A stretch of DNA of 14,491 nt from Peptococcaceae bacterium BRH_c23. Lineage in GTDB: Bacteria > Bacillota_B > Desulfitobacteriia > Desulfitobacteriales > Desulfitobacteriaceae. Position 1 is the stretch's first letter, and each line of letters opens with the position of its first letter. Made by a program: the position numbers and the translations under genes. Location of the stretch: the NCBI GenBank assembly GCA_000961805.1, contig LADV01000135.1:1-14491 (forward strand). Reading direction: 5' to 3'. The notes under the pieces are model-generated. The model was not told the DNA's origin, ran no database searches, and was given only the letters and a program-made list of their open reading frames with translations. Positions 8,003 through 13,932 of this stretch are shown here, in pieces.

Positions 8003-9472
8003 ATGAGAAATATCAGAACTGGTATTAGTGTTCTTTCTGGTTTGGGGTTACAGGCCTACTCCAAGGATCAACTGGATTCAATTCATTATGCGACTTTAGA
8101 GGTTTTACAGAGGACGGGTATTAAGGTTGAAAGTGCAGAAGCAATAGAGATATTCTCCAACGCAGGTGCCATAGTTGAACGTTCCAAGGATTTTGCGATC
8201 GTTAAAATACCTTCGTATATGGTTGAAGACTGCCTTAGATGGGCGCCTAAGACGGCAACTTTTTACGGTAGAGTTCCCAAACATGACTATGCTATCGAGC
8301 CTAATAGGGTAGGGTTTAGTACCTTTGGCGAATGTATTAAAGTCATCGATCCTTTTTCCAGAGAAGTGAGAAAGTCTGTCAAACAGGATGTCGGAAATGT
8401 CGCATTGGTCTGCGACTATCTAGAGGAAATGGATGTTATGGTAAGGCCTTTGTGTTCTTCCGATCAAAATCCAACAACCCAACCGCTGCATAACTTGGAG
8501 GTCTTATTGGAGAATACCTCTAAACACATTTTTATTGGAGCGGTTAGTGCAGCAAATTGCCGCAAAATGGTCGAGATCGCAGGGATAAGTGTTGGGGGCC
8601 CGGAGAATTTTAAGCAACGTCCCAATATGACCATTTTTGTCTGCCCGACCAGTCCTTTGACTCTAGTTAATAATTGTTGTGACGTAATTATCCAAGCTGC
8701 CAGATCAGGCGTAGGTCTGGCCATTATTCCCATGGCCTTAGCGGGTGCTACGTCGACGGTGACCTTGGCTGGAACTTTAGTGACGCATAATGCAGAAGTT
8801 TTAAGTGCTCTGATCCTCGCCCAATTAACCGTAAGAGGAACTCCTTGTATCTATTGTTCCATGAGTACGATTATGGATTTAAAACAATTAATTGGACCAG
8901 TAGGGTCTCCGGAACATGGGCTGCTGGGAATCTCGGCGGTTAAAATGGCTCAGTATTACCAACTCCCCAGTTGGATGGGTGGCGGGATTTCCGACAGTAA
9001 AATTCCTGATGCTCAGATAGGGTATGAATACACTTTAAATGCCTTGCTAGGAGCCCTGTCAGGAGCCAGTATTGTTTACGGAGCGGGTGCCCTTGAACAA
9101 GGGTTAACCATTGACTTTGCCAAATTGCTTCTAGACGCAGATATGATTCGATTGATTCGGCAAGCTATTAATGGGGTTGAACTATCTGACGAAACCCTGG
9201 CCTTAGATGTCATCCACCAAGTAGGGCCGGGCGGCGAGTTTATGACCTCTGAACATACTTTCCAACATATGAGGCAACAGTCCCAGCCTAAATTATTTAA
9301 TAGGAAAAACCGAGATATCTGGTCGGAGGCTGGTGCCAAAGACGTCTCAGAGAGGGCATATGAAGAAGCAAGGTTTATACTTAATAACCATAAGCCAGAA
9401 CCGTTGCCTAAGGGGGCAAGCGAAACTATCAGAACACTGATTAGTGAATATGAGCAAGAACTAGGGATTTAG
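8003..9472 (+). CDS. MttB-family methyltransferase without pyrrolysine (probable quaternary-amine demethylase)
   Basis: This 489-aa protein aligns along its length with the MttB above: [11 protein letters not shown] corresponds to [18 protein letters not shown] to [19 protein letters not shown] to GTLVTHNAEVL, and the C-terminal GAKD-ERAYEEA. At the Pyl position it has Ile329 (GGG-I-SDSK), and no UAG interrupts the frame. Characterised Pyl-free members demethylate quaternary amines: MtgB uses glycine betaine, MtpB proline betaine, MtcB carnitine and MtyB gamma-butyrobetaine. A quaternary substrate is therefore expected, but which one cannot be read from sequence. Start ATG 8003 has GAGGAGGG (7986-7993) 9 bases upstream, inside the end of the AOR gene, so the two are coupled. 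It ends in UAG, like mtbB and mttB. The nearest corrinoid partner is the MtbC encoded four genes upstream. Confidence 0.9.
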   Translation: MRNIRTGISVLSGLGLQAYSKDQLDSIHYATLEVLQRTGIKVESAEAIEIFSNAGAIVERSKDFAIVKIPSYMVEDCLRWAPKTATFYGRVPKHDYAIEPNRVGFSTFGECIKVIDPFSREVRKSVKQDVGNVALVCDYLEEMDVMVRPLCSSDQNPTTQPLHNLEVLLENTSKHIFIGAVSAANCRKMVEIAGISVGGPENFKQRPNMTIFVCPTSPLTLVNNCCDVIIQAARSGVGLAIIPMALAGATSTVTLAGTLVTHNAEVLSALILAQLTVRGTPCIYCSMSTIMDLKQLIGPVGSPEHGLLGISAVKMAQYYQLPSWMGGGISDSKIPDAQIGYEYTLNALLGALSGASIVYGAGALEQGLTIDFAKLLLDADMIRLIRQAINGVELSDETLALDVIHQVGPGGEFMTSEHTFQHMRQQSQPKLFNRKNRDIWSEAGAKDVSERAYEEARFILNNHKPEPLPKGASETIRTLISEYEQELGI

Positions 9473-9481
9473 TTCTTCAGC

Positions 9482-9559
9482 AGAGGTACCCCTTCCTTTC
9501 GATTGGTGTAGTTTACTCCTTGCCAATTCTCGATACGGATGGGGGAACCTCTTTTTTTA
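9482..9559 (+). terminator. Strong rho-independent terminator after the moaD-AOR-mttB homologue unit
   Basis: AGAGGT-A-CCCC (9482-9492) pairs with GGGGGA-ACCTCT (9541-9552), followed by eight consecutive Ts (9552-9559). The large loop contains a second stem, ATTGG/CCAAT. It separates the methyltransferase unit from the larA-type gene, which therefore needs its own promoter (found at 9938). Confidence 0.75.
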
Positions 9560-9580
9560 ATAATTTAGGACAATATTCCA

Positions 9581-9602
9581 ATATTCTGGTTATATTCTGG
9601 TT
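9581..9602. repeat. Short tandem repeat, ATATTCTGGTT x2
   Basis: Two adjacent exact copies of an 11-base unit, with a further partial ATATTC at 9573. It lies just upstream of the dyad at 9609-9650. No function is assigned. Confidence 0.6.
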
Positions 9603-9608
9603 ATCAGG

Positions 9609-9650
9609 ACGATGAATAGAATCATCGTTAATGATGATTCTATTCATCGT
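9609..9650. promoter_or_regulatory. 18-bp perfect inverted repeat, probable activator site pair
   Basis: ACGATGAATAGAATCATC (9609-9626) is the exact reverse complement of 9633-9650, with a 6-base spacer. Each arm holds a near-copy of ATGAA-N4-TTCAT: ATGAATAGAATCAT at 9612-9625 and ATGATTCTATTCAT at 9634-9647, one mismatch each. It lies about 300 bp upstream of the sigma-54 promoter at 9938. It could alternatively be a second transcript end, but there is no T-run. Confidence 0.6.
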
Positions 9651-9696
9651 TAATTAAAGCGTAGGATTAACCGAATATTTCAGAACATTTTAAAAA

Positions 9697-9731
9697 GTCA
9701 GTTAGAGGTAATGAATACTTTCATTATGCTG
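9697..9731. promoter_or_regulatory. Dyad TAATGAA-N4-TTCATTA, probable upstream activating sequence
   Basis: TAATGAATACTTTCATTA (9709-9726) is a perfect 7-base dyad with a 4-base spacer, flanked by an outer GTCAG (9697-9701) and CTGAC (9728 onward). Half sites and outer flanks both match the dyad at 76-106 upstream of the first sigma-54 promoter. This is the best evidence that the two promoters share an activator. It lies about 215 bp upstream of the promoter at 9938. Confidence 0.65.
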
Positions 9732-9859
9732 ACAAATTCTATACGATCTAGGGACGATTTTCAGATTGCATAAAGTCCAACCTAAACTTTTGCAGGTCAT
9801 AGAAAATCACGCTACCTCTACAGACAATGGCCGAGGACCGAAGACCTGGTACAAGTCAG

Positions 9860-9922
9860 TTCACTTCAGGGTGAATTCGTTCAACTAAAGTTGAACGTCG
9901 AGACTTCGCTGGGAGAGTCCCA
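9860..9922. repeat. Cluster of three consecutive hairpins upstream of the larA promoter
   Basis: TTCAC/GTGAA (9860-9875), CGTTCAACT/AGTTGAACG (9878-9897, two-base loop) and TGGGA/TCCCA (9910-9922) follow one another directly. GACT/AGTC at 9902-9919 offers an alternative to the last. They lie upstream of the sigma-54 start site, so they are not in its transcript. They may be a remnant of a small mobile element, part of an RNA from another promoter, or DNA-level regulatory structure; none is proven. Confidence 0.45.
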
Positions 9923-9937
9923 CGATTGAGTCAAATG

Positions 9938-9953
9938 TGGCATGTATTTTGCA
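9938..9953 (+). promoter_or_regulatory. Sigma-54 (-24/-12) promoter of the larA-type gene
   Basis: TGGCATGTATTTTGCA has GG (9939-9940) and GC (9951-9952) 10 bases apart and the TTGCA -12 element. The TGGCATG block is identical to that of the promoter at 259-274. Transcription would start near 9964, giving a leader of about 215 nt. Confidence 0.85.
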
Positions 9954-10059
9954 ATATTCTGATCTACACTAGAACAAAACTAAGTTTGCTGCTTTAGAGA
10001 CTTCAACCACTGGTGTTAGGAGGTAACAAGTAGCATAGTAGAATTGCTTTTAAGCCTTA

Positions 10060-10105
10060 AGGGGCATTCGGGGGAAATACCCCTTGTTTTGTTATGCCCT
10101 TTTTT
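10060..10105 (+). terminator. Terminator-like nested hairpin in the larA leader (possible attenuator)
   Basis: GGGCAT (10062-10067) pairs with ATGCCC (10094-10099), enclosing GGGGG/CCCC (10070-10083), and six Ts follow at 10100-10105. It sits between the sigma-54 start site and the ATG at 10181, so it would stop transcription before the gene unless bypassed. A good AGGAGG at 10019-10024 upstream of it has no convincing open frame. No known riboswitch class is recognised. Confidence 0.5.
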
Positions 10106-10180
10106 CTTGTCTTGGGTCAAAAGAGGACTGTTTAGGGTCAGCAGATGATATAGAAGTGAACATTTGAGGGGGATACGATA

Positions 10181-11419
10181 ATGAATAATTTAAAATATGG
10201 TCAAAGCACTACTTCAATACCTGAAGAACTACTTAGAAAGTCGCGTTGGTTGATACCCCCAGATACTTTAGCGCCTTTGGAGAACGAACATGAGGGTATA
10301 AATATGGCTTTAAGAAATCCAGTTGGCTGTAAAGCTCTGAGTGAACTGGTACAACCCACTGATAAAATTGCAATTATTGTGAGTGATAATACTAGACCTG
10401 TACCTACTTACAAACTACTTCCTTCCATATTAGAAGAATTACATTGCGCTGGAATAGAAGAACAGAACATAACGATAGTTTTTGCTCTCGGAATTCACCG
10501 AAGGATGACCACAGAGGAAGAAATTCAAGTGATTGGTCGAGAGGTTGTAGGAAAGTACAAAACGGTTCAACCCATGGAATATGTTTTTAAGGGTCGAACG
10601 AGTCGAAATACGCCAATCGAAGTTTGTCGAGAGGTGGATGAAGCAGATTTTCTAATCTTAACTGGAAACATCGAATTTCATTATTTTGCAGGATATAGTG
10701 GGGGCTATAAGGCCTTAATGCCTGGTGTTTCTACTCGAGATGCTATTCAGAATAACCATAAGATGATGCTTGACCCGCGAGCCGCGATTGGATGTGCGGA
10801 CGGCAACCCTCTTAGAGAGGATATAGAGGAGTTCGGGCGTCAGTTCCCCAGGACATTCTTAGTAAACGTAGTGCTTAATTCAGATAAAGAAATCATTCAT
10901 GTCGTTGCTGGAGATCCAATTCTAGCTCATCGGTCCGGGTGCAAGGTCTTGGATCAGTGTTATAAAGTAGCGGTCCCTGAGTTTGCAGATTTAGTGATAG
11001 TCAGTGCTGGAGGATATCCAAAGGATATGAATCTTTATCAAGCCCAAAAAGCCTTAGAAAATGCTGCGAGAGTCACCAAAGAGGGTGGTAAAATTGTTTT
11101 GGTTGCGGAATTAAGGGAAGGGTTTGGGGAGGATATTTTTGAAGATTGGTTAATGAACAGTAGTACTATAGACGAAATAATATCGAAAATTAATGAGGAA
11201 TTTATTTTAGGTGGACATAAAGCTGCCGCGATCGCTAAGCTTCTCAAAAAACATGAGGTTTTATTATTTTCTGCTTTGCATGATGATATCGGGAGAAAAG
11301 CATTTTTTACACCATTAAAAGATTTATATGAATTAACGCAAGGGACATTTGAGTGTATTTATATTATTCCATACGGAAATCAGACGTTGCCGGAGGTGGT
11401 GTGCGTTAATAAAGGTTAA
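10181..11419 (+). CDS. larA: LarA-family nickel-pincer 2-hydroxyacid racemase/epimerase
   Basis: LarA enzymes interconvert enantiomers of 2-hydroxy acids (lactate, malate and others) by hydride transfer to a nickel-pincer nucleotide bound to a lysine. This 412-aa protein (Lactiplantibacillus LarA is 424) keeps the signature residues at matching spacing. D69/R72 lie in the DNTRP motif and H106 in GIHRRMT. H167, the cofactor lysine K177 in YSGGYK-ALMPGV, and H193 correspond to H174, K184 and H200. ATG 10181 has GAGGGGG 9 bases upstream. It has its own sigma-54 promoter with the same dyads as the methyltransferase operon, so co-induction is expected. The cofactor genes larB, larC and larE are absent here. 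The substrate is unknown; the symbol denotes family only. Malate is favoured by the pathway argument (inference). Confidence 0.85.
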   Translation: MNNLKYGQSTTSIPEELLRKSRWLIPPDTLAPLENEHEGINMALRNPVGCKALSELVQPTDKIAIIVSDNTRPVPTYKLLPSILEELHCAGIEEQNITIVFALGIHRRMTTEEEIQVIGREVVGKYKTVQPMEYVFKGRTSRNTPIEVCREVDEADFLILTGNIEFHYFAGYSGGYKALMPGVSTRDAIQNNHKMMLDPRAAIGCADGNPLREDIEEFGRQFPRTFLVNVVLNSDKEIIHVVAGDPILAHRSGCKVLDQCYKVAVPEFADLVIVSAGGYPKDMNLYQAQKALENAARVTKEGGKIVLVAELREGFGEDIFEDWLMNSSTIDEIISKINEEFILGGHKAAAIAKLLKKHEVLLFSALHDDIGRKAFFTPLKDLYELTQGTFECIYIIPYGNQTLPEVVCVNKG

Positions 11420-11552
11420 GATTAAAGGATATTATTTTTAAGTAGAGAATATATTATCAAAGATTTTCCTGCTATGAGTATTTTAAATGTAATCAAAGGG
11501 TTTTTGCGATTCTGCTACTTTCTGTAACCTATAGAGGGGTGGAGACGTTTTT

Positions 11553-13331
11553 ATGACGACTGTCGGGGATTTAGCTTTGAAAAAATATTCGGTATATCCT
11601 CCTTCCTTTGAACTCTGTGTGGTAAAGGAGGATATCATTAGTCGTGACGATGAGTTTATTATTGTCATGAATTTTCAAGATATTACCCATGTATTTAGAA
11701 CGTCTTCCTTACTATACGATATCTCAAAGCTAGAAAGGGATAACAACTACTCTTTGCAGGGTCATGTACTATCAGAGCTTGATTCGGAGATAACGTTTAG
11801 TATTGTGCCTGAAAATCAGCTAATTCAGACTTTGAAAAAGTTAGTTACGGACGTTATTATCTTGACTGACGAAACTAATGATCCTGTCGGTATTATAGAT
11901 TATTCAAAAGCTCATGGATCTTTTGAAACCTTTCAACTTGAGAGAAAACAAACCGAAGAAACCATATTAGAATATCAAAAAATATTTGAGTATATTGAAG
12001 ATGAAATTTTTGTAACGGATCAGAATGGTTATGTTTTGCGCTTAAATCCCACTGCTGAAAAAGTATGTGGTTTTAAGGCCTGCGATATAATTGGTAAAAA
12101 CGTTAAGGATATAGAAATAACTTCCTCTTGCAGTATTACAATGCGGGCTTTAGAAGAAAAGAAAAAGGTTAATATGGTCCAAGATTTTGTAAGAACCGGC
12201 AAGAGATTACTAACGACGGCTATCCCAGTCTTCAATGAAAGTGGAGAAATAGTTCGTATTATAAGTACTTCCAAAGATGTGGCGGAAATTAATAGGATAA
12301 AAGAAGAACTTGATAAAAAAACCAACGAGCTTGAAAGAAAAAGTGAAGAACTCGAATTTCTGCGTGAGGAAATCTTTGGTAGAGTGAATTTTGTATGTAA
12401 TTGCAAAGAAATGAAATATATCAAGAAGACTATAAAAAAGATTGCTCCACTAGATCTGACTGTTCTTATTCAGGGTGAATCTGGAGTTGGTAAAGAAGTT
12501 GTAACAAAATCGATTCATTATTTAAGTGATAGAAGAGATCAACCATTCATAAAAATCAATTGCGGATTAATACCAGAAAATCTAATAGAGGCTGAATTGT
12601 TTGGGTACGAGGCTGGGGCCTTTACCGGGGCTAGTAAATATGGAAAGATTGGAAAGATCGAACTGGCTAAAGGTGGGACGTTATTTCTAGACGAAATTGG
12701 TGAAATGCCTCTATCCTTGCAAGTTAAGTTACTTGAGTTTTTACAAGACAGATATATTTGCAGGGTAGGAGGCACAAAAGTAATTGAAATAGATACTAGA
12801 GTTATTGCAGCTACAAATCGGGACCTGAAAGAGATGGTGGAAAGAGGGCTATTTCGGCAAGATTTATTCTATCGTCTGAACTTGATACCTATTGTGATTC
12901 CAGCTCTGCGTGACCGCAAAGAAGATATCCCAGAGCTAGTGGAGTTCTTTGTTAAGAAGTTTAATAGTAAATATAAGATGAATAAAAAGTTAGCTCCCGA
13001 AACAATGAAAGCATTATATTATTATGATTGGCCAGGCAATGTGAGAGAGCTCGAACATGTTATGGAGCGAGTAATAGTTACAAATGACACGGATATTATT
13101 ACCTTAGAACATATCAATATTATTTTTGGAGTAAAACCACAAAACTACCGCATTATTTGTAATCAGCTGATGCCTTTAAAGACTGCAAAAAGAGAGATAG
13201 AAGAGCAGTTAGTCAGAGCCGCCTACGAAATGTATCATTCCACTTATAAGGCAGCTGAGGCTCTAGAGATCGATCAGTCAACGGTAGTGAAGATACTTAA
13301 GAAGTATAATATCAGAAGCAATAAAATTTAA
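11553..13331 (+). CDS. Sigma-54-dependent transcriptional activator (CBS-like, PAS, AAA+, HTH)
   Basis: This 592-aa bacterial enhancer-binding protein remodels sigma-54 RNA polymerase at -24/-12 promoters. Residues about 1-125 look CBS-like (PVGIIDYSKA near 111-120), 140-243 form a PAS sensor, and 244-275 are a charged coiled coil. The AAA+ domain spans roughly 280-520, with Walker A GESGVGKE (308-315), the sigma-54-contacting GAFTGA loop (355-360) and Walker B GGTLFLDE (374-381). The last 30 residues are a Fis/TyrR-like helix-turn-helix (TYKAAEALEIDQSTVVKIL). There is no receiver domain, so it probably senses a small molecule or redox state rather than a kinase signal. The start has GGGTGGAG upstream. 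The two sigma-54 promoters and repeated dyads in this window make it the obvious local regulator. No sigma-54 site precedes the gene itself. Confidence 0.93.
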   Translation: MTTVGDLALKKYSVYPPSFELCVVKEDIISRDDEFIIVMNFQDITHVFRTSSLLYDISKLERDNNYSLQGHVLSELDSEITFSIVPENQLIQTLKKLVTDVIILTDETNDPVGIIDYSKAHGSFETFQLERKQTEETILEYQKIFEYIEDEIFVTDQNGYVLRLNPTAEKVCGFKACDIIGKNVKDIEITSSCSITMRALEEKKKVNMVQDFVRTGKRLLTTAIPVFNESGEIVRIISTSKDVAEINRIKEELDKKTNELERKSEELEFLREEIFGRVNFVCNCKEMKYIKKTIKKIAPLDLTVLIQGESGVGKEVVTKSIHYLSDRRDQPFIKINCGLIPENLIEAELFGYEAGAFTGASKYGKIGKIELAKGGTLFLDEIGEMPLSLQVKLLEFLQDRYICRVGGTKVIEIDTRVIAATNRDLKEMVERGLFRQDLFYRLNLIPIVIPALRDRKEDIPELVEFFVKKFNSKYKMNKKLAPETMKALYYYDWPGNVRELEHVMERVIVTNDTDIITLEHINIIFGVKPQNYRIICNQLMPLKTAKREIEEQLVRAAYEMYHSTYKAAEALEIDQSTVVKILKKYNIRSNKI

Positions 13332-13370
13332 CGAAGGGGTTAGCATTCATTGCTAACCCCTTCGTTAAAT
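13326..13370. terminator. Bidirectional rho-independent terminator
   Basis: A perfect 20-bp stem (13326-13345 with 13351-13370) around the loop TTCAT overlaps the stop codon of the activator gene. A-rich sequence on the left side (AAAATTTA) supplies a U-tract in the minus direction. It lies between convergent genes and can serve both. Confidence 0.85.
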
Positions 13371-13433
13371 AGACTGAGTTTGGCTTGTTAATATCTGCAT
13401 GACTCTCTCGGGAAGTTCGATTCTTTTGAGGCT

Positions 13434-13670
13434 TTAGTGGGCGGAATTAGAAATCGTGACGACCATGCTTACTTCACCGGCGTTTTGGGCTTCGTTAAAA
13501 ACTTTCTTGATTCCTGCCCACACTTGTTCGTCATTTCCGTCGATATGGGTACTGAGAGATCCAACTTTGAACTCAACGTTTTCTTTCGATAAGGTTTGAA
13601 CAGCACTAGTAATAACCTGACTAGCGTTATTCGTTTTCTGAGGGTAGATCGAAACTTCTGCACATAACAT
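13434..13670 (-). CDS. Thiamine-binding-type small protein (MTH1187/YkoF family)
   Basis: The 78-aa product opens LCAEVSIYPQKT, continues with a VGSLSTHIDGNDEQVWAGIKKVF segment and ends with GEVSMVVTISNS. This is the ferredoxin-like fold pattern of the MTH1187/YkoF family (DUF77), whose members bind thiamine or related ligands, often as dimers or tetramers. It is slightly shorter than the usual 95-100 residues. The start is strongly supported by AAAGGAGG 8 bases upstream on the minus strand. It stands alone, convergent with the activator gene, and shares that gene's terminator. Nothing links it to the amine pathway. Ligand and role are not established. Confidence 0.75.
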   Translation of the reverse strand: MLCAEVSIYPQKTNNASQVITSAVQTLSKENVEFKVGSLSTHIDGNDEQVWAGIKKVFNEAQNAGEVSMVVTISNSAH

Positions 13671-13801
13671 TGTAAAGGCCTCCTTTATTAAATAATACAG
13701 AGATTAGCTTTCCCAATTCGGGTTTAAATATTGACAGGTTGAAAACATCTCGAGCAGCATTTTACGTTCGAGATTATTGGACACCAAACTCATTTTCATT
13801 A

Positions 13802-13932
13802 TTGAACACTCCCCCACCTACGCCACGGGCTAAGAGGAGGGGGATTCTAAACCTTCATTGAGAACCGCCCTTCAGCCGGAGCCTCTAGGTCTTACGTTCA
13901 CTCCAGTTCATCACGTGATGGGTTTAACGCCA
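13802..13932 (-). ncRNA. Putative omega-RNA scaffold / right end of the tnpB element
   Basis: On the minus strand, GAATCCCCCTCCT and AGGTGGGGGAGTGTTC form a C/G-rich terminal stem enclosing a smaller GCC/GGC stem. It directly follows tnpB and is preceded by another structured stretch (CCGGCTGAAGGGCGG, around 13867-13881). This is the usual position of the omega-RNA that guides TnpB, with the flanking genomic bases as guide. Boundaries are estimated and activity is doubtful because tnpB is frameshifted. Apart from a 7-bp inverted repeat (13747-13774) and the ribosome binding site of the small gene, bases 13671-13801 show nothing. Confidence 0.45.

Noticed and set aside
10045..10148. TTG-started ORF of about 33 codons in the larA leader
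   Set aside because: It runs through the terminator-like hairpin, the AGGAGG is about 20 bases from the start, and the product has no recognisable features.
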